Origin: Carex sylvatica
Lineage: Eukaryota; Streptophyta; Magnoliopsida; Poales; Cyperaceae
Length of the DNA: 20,260 nucleotides
Assembly (NCBI GenBank): GCA_964058845.1
Contig: CAXKVR010000519.1
Location: forward strand, 1-20,260
Direction of reading: 5' to 3'
This document shows, in pieces, positions 8,583-16,180 of this stretch; position 1 is the stretch's first letter; the number at the start of each line of letters is the position of its first letter. A program made the position numbers and the translations under genes. A model generated the notes under the pieces. It made no database searches and was not told the DNA's origin. It worked only from the letters and a program-made list of their open reading frames with translations.

Positions 8583-10120
8583 TAGGCAAAGTAGCTCCTA
8601 ATGTAGGGAAGGAATAAATTCCCGAATCGTACCGTGCCACAGAACTCGAGATCGGAACTGCTCACGTCAAATAGTAAAATGATCGAGAATGATACATAAT
8701 CAAAATTTATATATATAATATAAATCCTAAAGCCATCCAAGGATCAAGTGACCCTCGGCTCAGTGGCTATCGGGCCGTCCCATGCCAAGTGACACCAAGA
8801 CGGAACGAAGTCACTCGGCTCTGCTCAACCCTCACCAATGCATGCATGTGCACGTAATATAATAATAATATATTGTCTTCCACGAGAAGAAGACAAACTA
8901 ATAACCTAATATTCTAATAATATACATATAATATTATTTAATTACTCTACTCCTAAAATACAGTAAATTCGAGTTTGTCAGGGTTTATGCAATTCTACCT
9001 ACAGTGCAGAAAGGATAAACATGCTCTACAGTTTTAATGCAACTACTTAAAAATAAAGTGCGGATGTCAGGTCAGATGGATCGACTGGTAAGAGTACGCC
9101 CACGAAAAGAATAATTTAGATATCCCACACCTGTGGGGGCTGGAGTCTCTGTCGCTAATAATCAGCGTGCTCCGCGTATGCTCCGAACTGCGGGTCAGTC
9201 GGATCAGTCCAAGGATCAGACTCGTACGGAGTCGACTGATCTGTAATTACGCAATTATAACTAATTAATATCTACTCTAAATTATTCTAACCCTCGCCCC
9301 ATTAAATATGTTTAATTCGTATTCTCGATTATCTCGGTTTATAAAACTTGTCACTTGATTATTTACTTTGATAAATCTAGTCTAATTTAATTTTAAATAA
9401 ATGGTACTTTTATTATTTTAATTTGAAGATAATTTATTTGTAAAAATTCTAATGTCGAAATATTCGCAAAATAATTAGTCACGGGTTACGAAAATTTTAT
9501 ACGTGTCCTACTTACTTAATATATTCTAATTTATTATCTAGTTTGATTTATTTGATCTCAACTATAATTATTATAATCGATCGAATGTTGTTTCGAAAGT
9601 TATTTTATTATTAAAAATTCCTAATATTACTATTTTAATAAAATATATAAGTTGTATATTTATTACTAACTAATATTTAGCTTAACATATTTTAATTATT
9701 TTCTAACTTAGATACGTAATTTGTTTATAAAATTTTAGAGACGAAATATTAAACTATTTTACGAGCTTTCTAATTATTTAACTCTAAGTTCACAATTCGT
9801 TATTTTATTACTATTCTAATTTTACCGTTTATTCGTCGTTTCAAATCTAGGTCCAAATAAATATTTTTCGTTTATGTTTCAAAAATACTTAATTGTTATG
9901 AGACTTTTAAAACTTGTTTTGTTAAACTTTTATTTTATTTAATGTGTTGGGTGTTTTAATTTGATTTGTTTCGGGATCATCCAGGTGTCCAATCGGGTTA
10001 TTTTAGTATCTGCTCAAATTATGTTATGAGCTATCATCGTATCAAGCCCTAACTTTTAAAATCTCGCAAAATGGTCCCTGTCAGTTCAAGGGCTGGTATG
10101 CACACAAAATCAGCACCATA

Positions 10121-10147
10121 CCAGTATACATACCAGTAGTATACTGG
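10121..10147. repeat. Perfect 9-bp inverted repeat in the U3 of the solo LTR
   Basis: CCAGTATAC (10121-10129) and GTATACTGG (10139-10147) are separated by 9 bp. It lies about 700 bp before the TATA box, at the left edge of the T-poor block. Confidence 0.75.
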
Positions 10148-10189
10148 GCTAGTACCACTGGTACCAGCACTTCGCATTTCACACAATAG

Positions 10190-10750
10190 CGACACAGCCA
10201 AACACAAGCAAGACCAGCAAAACAGAGAACAAGCACAGGTCAAGGCAACAAGTCAGAGGCAAACAGAACCAGCACACATACACCACAGCACATTTACCAG
10301 ACAGAGACATAAACAGAGAAGGGCCAAAATCAGAACAGAACACGAGGCGCAGGCAACAACAGAACCAAACCCAGCAGGTCAAGAAAGGTCTCAACAAGGC
10401 ACCACAAAGCACAACACAGGGACATCACTCGTCATTCAATTCAAGCCTTGACGAGGCACAAGTCAGTACCTTGGCCGGGAAAATCAACAACCCGAGCAAA
10501 GGTAATTTATCTAGTTGAAACCCGACAAGAAAACCCCAGCCAATTTAAACGGGATATTTCAAAGATTTACCCAATTTGAGCTAGCACGGAAGGGAGATAG
10601 CAAAAAGGGAGAGAATACCAGCACAGCAACAACAAGCACCAGAACAGCACCAGACGAGCAACAGATCGGAAAGCAAGCAAGTACCAGAACAGCACGAGCC
10701 AGCACCAGAGCAAAGCAAACACCAGAACAACAACCCAGAACAACGGAAAG
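10190..10750 (+). other. T-poor, A/C/G-rich block in the U3 of the solo LTR
   Basis: The + strand is nearly free of T in two stretches: 9 T in 180 bases at 10201-10380 and 2 T in 120 bases at 10621-10740. Degenerate words such as CAGCACCAGAACAGCAC recur. The block lies directly upstream of the TATA box. Long open frames here on either strand follow from the composition and not from coding. Confidence 0.75.
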
Positions 10751-10825
10751 AGGGGGGGGGAAGAGAGATTTTTCAGCACATGAGCGAAAATCTAGAGCCA
10801 ACTCCACGAGAGAGAGAAAGAGGTG

Positions 10826-10833
10826 TATAAATA
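10826..10833 (+). promoter_or_regulatory. TATA box of the solo LTR
   Basis: TATAAATA in the context GGTGTATAAATACCCGG, followed by a GC- and GA-rich leader-like region (10850-11080). Transcription would start near 10855-10865. This sets the + orientation of the LTR. Confidence 0.65.
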
Positions 10834-11490
10834 CCCGGCAAAAAGGAAAACCACACACGGTCGCTAAGTACCGAGCAGGTGAAGGAAAGGCCATCGCCTC
10901 ACCCACTGTCTGACAACCGAAGGGACAGCGAAGACCAAGGAGCAAGCAAAAACGGGCGGGGATCCCTCTCCCTCTCCTCTCCATTAGAGCCGAGTAGGGT
11001 CGGGGCGCAGGGACAAAGAGAGAGCAAGGAGAGCACGGGAGAGACACGGGAAACAGAGAGAGATGGGGAAGGGGTTTTAAAAGAGGTAACCCGCATCAAG
11101 ATTCGTGCAAGATTAAATATCAATGGTTTAAAATAATTGAACGGTTTAGGAATTCGTGTCGGACCCGAACTCAAAATTAAACTTGATAAATTTCCATTCT
11201 TCATTTGATACGGACCCGAATTTTACATTTCATTTTGCTTAAGGTCAAAGTTCTCTCAAACAGAACTTAATAGGGACCAACTGAGTGCTTTGAGATTCGT
11301 GCTAAATCTTTGATCAAGAGTTTACAAATTTCTGAAATTCCTATGTCTCAATTAATTGATCAATAGTCCGTTTTGTTTATAAAACCTAAATTCGAAGTTT
11401 CGTAAAATTCTATAATTAAATTCGTACGAATATTCAGAATGTTATATTTTCAACTTGGGATTCGAATAATTCAATATGAATTTTATATAA

Positions 11491-11510
11491 ATATATATAT
11501 ATATATATAT
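11491..11510. repeat. AT dinucleotide microsatellite
   Basis: Ten AT units lie in the AT-rich U5 part of the solo LTR. Confidence 0.9.
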
Positions 11511-11903
11511 CTATTTGATTATACTTCTATAATTCATATATTACGTGCACGAAAATTTCGTATTTTTATACTTTTAATTAGATCTCAATATTATTAATTT
11601 ATTTACATGAATCGATTTAATTTGTTTTATTTTCTTTTCTAAATTTCACAACTTGTGACGAATTTTTGATTTACAATTTCGCGGGTAATTATAAAATTAT
11701 TATAGGTTCTATACTTTATTTTATTTTCAAATCTTGAAATTTTAATAGACAAAATCTCATAATTCGTTTATATTTTGAAATTTTTGAATCGGTTTAATCA
11801 GTCAGATAAAAATCAGAATGATCATTAATTAAATTAAATTTTTATTTAAACGTAAAGATCGATTTAACATTTTAATCATGTTTTAAAATTTCAGAATATA
11901 ACA

Positions 11904-11908
11904 CATGA
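11904..11908. repeat. Target-site duplication, right copy (CATGA)
   Basis: This matches the left copy at 7472-7476. Athila sequence resumes after it with TATCTTGCAAAAATG. Confidence 0.87.
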
Positions 11909-12285
11909 TATCTTGCAAAAATGTTGAAAAAACAAAAAAAATGTTCAAAATTGAAAATTTCTTAGAAAGAAAATAAGATTCCGCTTACTTATGTTACGGC
12001 GATATGACGTACTTATAGCAATGAGTCATCGACACTTTGCTCCGCTAGTTTTCCCGATAAAGTGACCGGGTTCGCACTAAACATGTGAGTTCGTGTCATG
12101 GAAGGGTTGAACCATGAGCATGCAAATGCACTTTTGAACTAAAATGGTTGGGTATGGATTAGCCATCTATAACTAATCGATTTTGTCCTAAGGATAAAGA
12201 TTTATAGTGTCATAAAATAAAAGCAACAAAATAAAAAATTAAATTTTGCAAATATCAACACACGATGTCCGCGACTTTCTAACCT

Positions 12286-12308
12286 AAGCTTGATCCAAGC
12301 TTGGGGGA
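12286..12308 (+). repeat. Inverted repeat joined to a second polypurine-like tract
   Basis: AAGCTTG (12286-12292), ATC, CAAGCTT (12296-12302) is a perfect 7-bp inverted repeat. Its second arm is the start of CAAGCTTGGGGGA, the same G-rich word as at 6952. Confidence 0.7.
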
Positions 12309-12612
12309 ATTTTAAAAGAATTTTCACAAATAAGAATGCATTTTTTTTGTAACAAATTTAGATATCCGAAGTTTACAAATTCTAAGCCTTTAAGAAAATA
12401 TAAGTTAAAGTAATTAAATTGTGGGGTGAACCATAATTAGTCAAGGGTTGAACTTTAAATTTGTAGAAGATTTACATTGCGATTTTTTTAAAATTTTGGC
12501 AAGTTCATACAAATTTATCCTAGTTTGAGAAATGTATACTTGATATATGGGGTTAAATTAGAGATTGAATTGTAGTCCAAGTTTAGATGTTGCTTGGGGA
12601 CAAGCAATGTTC

Positions 12613-12627
12613 AAACTTGGGGAAATT
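12613..12627 (+). promoter_or_regulatory. 3' polypurine tract of the Athila element
   Basis: AAACTTGGGGAAAT lies immediately before the LTR start TGATAAGC at 12628 and after the characteristic text GGGGACAAGCAATG. This is the expected primer site for plus-strand synthesis, though it is interrupted by pyrimidines. Confidence 0.75.
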
Positions 12628-12794
12628 TGATAAGCATAAATTATATAACCATTCTATCTTGTTTTTATCAATAAATAGCTCCAAATATCTTGTACTTTGA
12701 ATATAAAGTGAATAAAATACACCTAGAATCAAGTTACTGTGGTTGTTTGGCTTTAAAATGCAGGAAAAGATGAAAATTGCAGAAAATACTTCTC

Positions 12795-13096
12795 AGTGCG
12801 GGTCATCCACCCGCACTCACAGACAGTGCGGACGCACTCATCACTTAGCCAAAATTTCCACCATCTTAGCGCAATCCAGAAAAAGTCCGAGCCCAGTGCG
12901 GCCCATAAACCCGCACTCAGCACTTAGCCGATTTCAGAAACTGCGCGCCACATGCTCTAGTGCGGGTCATCCACCCGCACTCATATACAGTGCGGACTCA
13001 CCAAAAGTAATGCGCAGAATTTCCAGACTGATAAAAAAGAAAACTTCAATTCAGTGCGGGTCATCCACCCGCACTCATATACAGTGCGGACGCACT
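12795..13096 (+). repeat. Palindromic module cluster D, in the U3 of the Athila LTR
   Basis: Complete modules: 12795-12817 plus 12825-12838; 12959-12981 plus 12989-13002 (second part decayed); 13053-13075 plus 13083-13096. A hairpin part alone lies at 12895-12917. All spacers are 7 bp. Three hairpin parts have perfect 8-bp arms GTGCGGGT/ACCCGCAC around CATCC. The cluster ends 169 bp before the TATA box. Confidence 0.9.
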
Positions 13097-13264
13097 AAAT
13101 CCGCAGACTGCCAGAATTACACATTTTCAACACGGATTCTATTTTTGGCGAGCCAATGACGGTTTTTGACAGCTAAATTTGGACACATCAGTCCAGGGAA
13201 ACAAGTCAAAAATAGCACCCACTAACCCCACCTTCTAGCCTCTAAATTGGGCATAGTCCTTGGC

Positions 13265-13271
13265 TATAAAA
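13265..13271 (+). promoter_or_regulatory. TATA box of the Athila LTR
   Basis: TATAAAA in GGCTATAAAAGAGAAG, with an ACACACACCTCACATCTCTC leader 30-60 bp downstream. This is the likely start region of the element RNA. Confidence 0.7.
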
Positions 13272-13730
13272 GAGAAGTTAGGACGAGATGGGAGTTACAA
13301 CACACACCTCACATCTCTCTCTCACATCTCACATCCAATTTTCATTGAGATATAGCGATAAATCTGCAACCATTCTAGGAGTTCCGAAAGCTTTTCAAGG
13401 AAGGAGAAGAAGGTTCAAGCAAGAAGAATGCGAGATTGAGGTTCTTGATTCAATAAAGGGTGTAACTATTTCTTTATTTCATTTCTTCTTATTTTTGCCA
13501 ACTTTTGTAATGGATCTCTCCAAGAGAGAGTAGATCTCTTTCTAGGGGTTTAGGTCAATGCATGAACTTGTTTAATTGTATCTTATTCGGTTATTTATTT
13601 TTATTATGATTGTTTTATAGAATTTGATGCTAATTTCTGAGATTTATAATTTGTGTTAACTACATAATTAGTACTTAAAATCGATGTAGTTCCGCTTTGG
13701 ATTCGAAAGAACTAGAGAAGTTAGGACGAG
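13271..13730 (+). repeat. 17-bp box present twice in the LTR
   Basis: AGAGAAGTTAGGACGAG occurs at 13271-13287, overlapping the end of the TATA box, and again at 13714-13730. Both are on the + strand. Confidence 0.85.
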
Positions 13731-13831
13731 AGGAGAGTACCAATTATGAACACAAATACCTTAGGTTTTGATTAAGGTCTAACCAACTGCGAAATCAAAC
13801 CGGAACTATAGAAATTAGGGTTAGAGACTTG

Positions 13832-13994
13832 GTGAAGGACGTAACTGTGAAGTCATACCCTTATTAGGACATCTCAAATTGAATCGGATATTGGTATGAA
13901 GGACGTAACTGTGAAGTACCAATATTTGAGGAGATGAGAGACTAACAAGAGCTTATGGTCTAGGTAGCTAGGATGAAGGACGTAACTGTGAAGT
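13832..13994 (+). repeat. Three copies of a 22-bp box in R-U5
   Basis: The core GAAGGACGTAACTGTGAAGT occurs at 13834-13853, 13898-13917 and 13975-13994, in unlike surroundings. The cores are identical while the text between them is not. Confidence 0.9.
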
Positions 13995-14480
13995 CCGAAT
14001 TGCTTAGGCACGTTAATAATTCACGAAAGTTACCCTTAATGACATATTAGGTTAGAAACCTCATCAAATCATACATGAATTTAAACAAATACCAAATAGA
14101 TAGAATTAACAAGGGATTGTAGACCGAATACCCCTAGATCTCCTTAAACTTGAAAGCAAACCAATCTTTACTTTCTTTATTTTATTTACATCTATTGTTT
14201 ACAATTCCTTATTCTCGGGTATTGAACCCAACCTTTAGGATTACTTAAACAAAACCCCCAATTTTACTTTTATTGCACTTTACTTCTTTTTATTATTTTC
14301 TGAAATTAGTTGATTAAGTCTAAACCTAATATCTAAACTTACTCCCTGAGGATCGATACCCGATAATATACTACGCGGTAGGATTGTGCACTTGCAATCT
14401 TAACTTAAAAGTGTATTAAAGGTTAAAGGTACAGCTTGCTGTACTGAAACTTTGTACTATACATTTTTGGTGCAACATAG

Positions 14481-14706
14481 AGTTATGAAGATTATGCTTG
14501 ACATGGCTCATGTATATCTCAAGTTTGGAATAAAGCCAAATGAGAAGCTAATCGGAAAGGATCAGTTGGAGAGATTGGTTGAGCTGAATTATCTGGGAAC
14601 ACACAAGAAGCCGAAGACAATTGATGATATTTCTCCAAATTCTCTGGAAGATTTTGCTGAACAAATTGAGAAAAGGTTTTTGCCAAGAAACAGTCCTCAA
14701 ATTCTG
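14481..14706 (+). CDS. Orphan internal exon of an unrecognised host gene
   Basis: An open frame with sensible protein text (LDMAHVYLKFGIKPNEKL, DQLERLVELNYLGTHKK, SLEDFAEQIEKRFLPRN) ends at CTG|GTAAGT, a perfect donor (GT at 14707-14708). An acceptor TGCAACATAG lies at 14471-14480; TAGAG two bases later is an alternative. The exon of about 226 bp begins only about 50 bp after the end of the LTR. I do not recognise the family. No joining exon is visible between 14707 and 16180. It may belong to a gene whose upstream intron received the Athila insertion, or it may be a fragment cut off by it. It is on the same strand as MRS2 but is not part of that gene, which starts with its own ATG. Confidence 0.5.
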
Positions 14707-14713
14707 GTAAGTG

Positions 14714-14881
14714 TTTAACTTTAGCAAAGGTTTGCATGTTTGGTATATTAGTTTTGAATCCTTTCATTTACAATTATAAATGGTGTAAGAAACTTTCTTA
14801 GAGTCATTAACTTAAGCAGAGGTTTGCATGGTGTGTATATTAGTTTTGAATGCTTTAATTTATAATTATAAATTGTGTAAA
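14714..14881 (+). repeat. Direct duplication of about 75 bp
   Basis: Copies at 14714-14790 and 14807-14881 share TTAACTT(T/A)AGCA(A/G)AGGTTTGCATG and TATTAGTTTTGAAT, then CAATTATAAAT or TAATTATAAAT. The first copy starts just after the exon donor. Confidence 0.8.
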
Positions 14882-14922
14882 AATATTTCATAAACTGTTT
14901 TATTTATTTCATAAACTGGTAG

Positions 14923-15075
14923 AAATTTAGAGCTGTAAATTTCGTGTTCGGAGACACGCTCGGGGATTGGTTCAAATTAAGAGCTGTTAATATGTGCTCG
15001 GGGACGGGTTCGAGGATTTGTTAAAATTTAGAGCTGTCAACATTTTGCGCTCGGGGACGAATTCGAGAATTAGTT
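14923..15075 (+). repeat. Triple tandem repeat of about 50 bp
   Basis: Units at 14923-14973, 14974-15023 and 15024-15075 each start AAATT(T/A)AGAGCTGT and contain GCTCGGGGA and a GGATT-like end. They lie in otherwise plain AT-rich DNA. Confidence 0.8.
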
Positions 15076-15166
15076 TTTGTTTTAAAAAAATAAAATTTAA
15101 CTCATTTACAATGAAAGTTAAACACTGGAACGTAGTTGATTAAACGCTTTCGTTTATATGTTTAAA

Positions 15167-15448
15167 GATGAGGGTTCAAATGCATCCAAATGCACCCTAT
15201 CTTTCAAATTATTTTTCTCTGTTTTCAAAGTCCGAATAGTCAATCCGAACCGTTAGATGTTTTCAAAGTCCGAATAGTCAAATTATTAGTAAAAAAATTT
15301 TCAAAAAATATAAAATTTGGTCTCCAAGCACATCTTAACATATATATCGTATCTAACGGTTCGGATTAACTGTTTTGACTTTAAAAATAGAGATAAAAGA
15401 TAGGGTGTATTTGGGTGCACAAAAATTTGGGTGCATTTGAACCCCCTC
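15167..15448. mobile_element. MITE-like element with long terminal inverted repeats
   Basis: The left end reads ATGAGGGTTCAAATGCA, then CACCCTATCTTT, then ATCCGAACCGTTAG. The right end carries the reverse complements: CTAACGGTTCGGAT near 15353-15366, AAAGATAGGGTG near 15388-15399, and TGCATTTGAACCCCCTCAT (15432-15450). The inverted arms span about 90 bp each. ATGTTTAAA stands at both sides (15158-15166 and 15449-15457), which fits a 9-bp target duplication as made by Mutator-type elements. The exact ends are uncertain by one or two bases. No ORF is present. A TGTTTTCAAAGTCCGAATAG repeat is doubled in the left half. Confidence 0.75.
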
Positions 15449-15458
15449 ATGTTTAAAT

Positions 15459-16180
15459 TATACGATTATTTCGCTGCATTTGGTGCTGCTTTTGTTAACT
15501 TTTTGAACAGAGTATTTTTTGCTTCATGCAGCAAAATTCTATACAATAAAAAAAGATTCGTTTGGTTATTACGCTGTATAAAGTAAAACATGTTCTATTT
15601 GTCACCGACATTTTAGAAGGTTGGAGGACGCGAACGGGTACTTTATTTAGGGTACAATTATCAGCTTCTTTTTTAAAATTCGTAAAATATCGGCTGCGGC
15701 CATCATTTTTCATGCGATTCCTCAAAAAAAAAAAAATTGTGAATCACGCATGTGGATATCGGAATTGCTGTAAACGCTCAAACTGTATCAGACGGTCCAG
15801 ACCTCGGTAGGAGTTGTCCTTCCAAATGGATAGGAGCCGAACCTTACTGACACCCACACCATCAAGAAAAAGTGAAAAAAAGAAAAAGAAAAGAAAGAAA
15901 GAAGAAAGTACAAACTACGAAGACATCCACCAATAATTTGTTATATATTTTTTATATGAAATTCCTTCCCGCAAGGGAAAAGAATGGAATAGTTCAGTTT
16001 CTTCTCGTGAAGTCTGATCAGCAGTGAACCATTATTCTCCGCCTGATCAGACAAATAAATAACTAATTTTCCTTTCCACTAACTACATCTCCATCTCTCC
16101 CCTTCCCTCCACTACTAACTTCCCATACCTTCCGACAACACTATCATATCATACCCGCCTTATCTCCACCATCTCCGGCC
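15459..16180 (+). promoter_or_regulatory. Promoter and 5' leader region of the MRS2-family gene
   Basis: No gene is seen in it. A pure purine tract of 35 nt (15874-15908) is followed by a TATATA at 15942-15947, a stem-loop at 16012-16052 and a C/T-rich leader (16075-16175) before the ATG. The start of transcription cannot be fixed by eye; 15970-16000 would suit the TATATA. Confidence 0.5.
16012..16052 (+). other. 9-bp inverted repeat in the MRS2 leader
   Basis: GTCTGATCA (16012-16020) and TGATCAGAC (16044-16052) are perfect complements with a 23-nt loop, 128 bp before the ATG. If transcribed, it forms a stem in the 5' untranslated RNA. Confidence 0.6.

Larger units (their letters stand above)
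7477..11903 (+). mobile_element. Nested solo LTR of a second retrotransposon, 4427 bp
   Basis: It starts TGTCACACCCC, a common start of plant Ty3/gypsy LTRs (Tekay/Del-like), and ends ATAACA. The ends have the TG...CA form and are flanked by the 5-bp duplication CATGA. No gag or pol text and no second copy of either terminus is seen inside, so a solo LTR left by recombination is the simplest reading. A TATA box at 10826-10833 gives the + orientation, with a U3 of about 3.3 kb and an R-U5 of about 1 kb. The body holds no gene: 7477-9250 is of mixed composition with a short tandem repeat, 9250-10060 is AT-rich, 10190-10750 is T-poor, and 11100-11903 is AT-rich. A non-autonomous element with very divergent ends cannot be excluded. 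Confidence 0.8.
11909..12627 (+). other. 3' untranslated region of the Athila element, right part
   Basis: No gene is visible. It contains an inverted repeat AAGCTTG/CAAGCTT (12286-12302) that runs into the G-rich tract AAGCTTGGGGGAA, then AT-rich sequence, then the last polypurine tract before the LTR. Confidence 0.65.
1..14433 (+). mobile_element. Athila-like Ty3/gypsy LTR retrotransposon, 5' part outside the window
   Basis: The domain order protease, reverse transcriptase, RNase H, integrase is that of Ty3/gypsy elements. The protease motif CDLGAS, the text [16 protein letters not shown] in RT, and a further ORF between integrase and the 3' LTR fit the plant Athila lineage. The right end is a 1.8-kb LTR that starts TGATAAGC directly after a polypurine tract. 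The 5' LTR, primer-binding site and most of gag lie left of the window. Without the nested insertion at 7477-11903 about 10 kb of this element is present. It is non-autonomous now: pol and the accessory gene carry several disruptions. The exact right boundary is uncertain (14390-14433), because the left target duplication cannot be seen. Assignment to the lineage comes from recalled family features, not from a search. Confidence 0.9.
12628..14433 (+). repeat. 3' LTR of the Athila element
   Basis: It starts TGATAAGCATAAATT after the polypurine tract. Near the right end it carries CTCCCTGAGGATCGATACC and GTGCACTTGCAATC, words I recall from the ends of Athila/Tat LTRs. The end is set at ...AAAGGTACA (14431-14433) to give TG...CA; 14390 or 14396 are alternatives. 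No primer-binding site follows, as expected for a 3' LTR next to host DNA. U3 holds module cluster D and a TATA box at 13265. The R-U5 part holds a repeated 22-bp box. Short open frames inside (12743-13159, 13288-13533) have no support as genes. Confidence 0.82.
14707..15158. other. Non-coding stretch after the orphan exon
   Basis: AT-rich sequence, intron-like at its start. It contains a pair of near repeats (14714-14790 and 14807-14881) and a triple tandem repeat (14923-15075). No exon is visible. Confidence 0.6.

Noticed and set aside
10515..11047. Open frames on both strands (132 and 162 codons) in the solo LTR
   Set aside because: They lie in the T-poor block and its purine-rich continuation, where lack of T removes stops. 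The protein text is low-complexity and repetitive.
7477..11903. A full-length element with its own two LTRs
   Set aside because: No internal repeat of the termini and no gag or pol text were found by reading. A solo LTR explains the data with fewer assumptions, though a dot plot was not possible.
12743..13159. 138-codon open frame in the Athila LTR
   Set aside because: It is made largely of module copies (SSTRTH, CGRTH text), lies upstream of the TATA box and has no domain.
14433..14480. A primer-binding site after the LTR, making it a 5' LTR
   Set aside because: No tRNA-complementary TGGCGCC-like text follows, and the polypurine tract lies directly upstream, as expected for a 3' LTR.
15562..15810. 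82-codon frame upstream of MRS2
   Set aside because: It has no recognisable family and no splice or promoter context, and it lies in AT-rich spacer next to a MITE.
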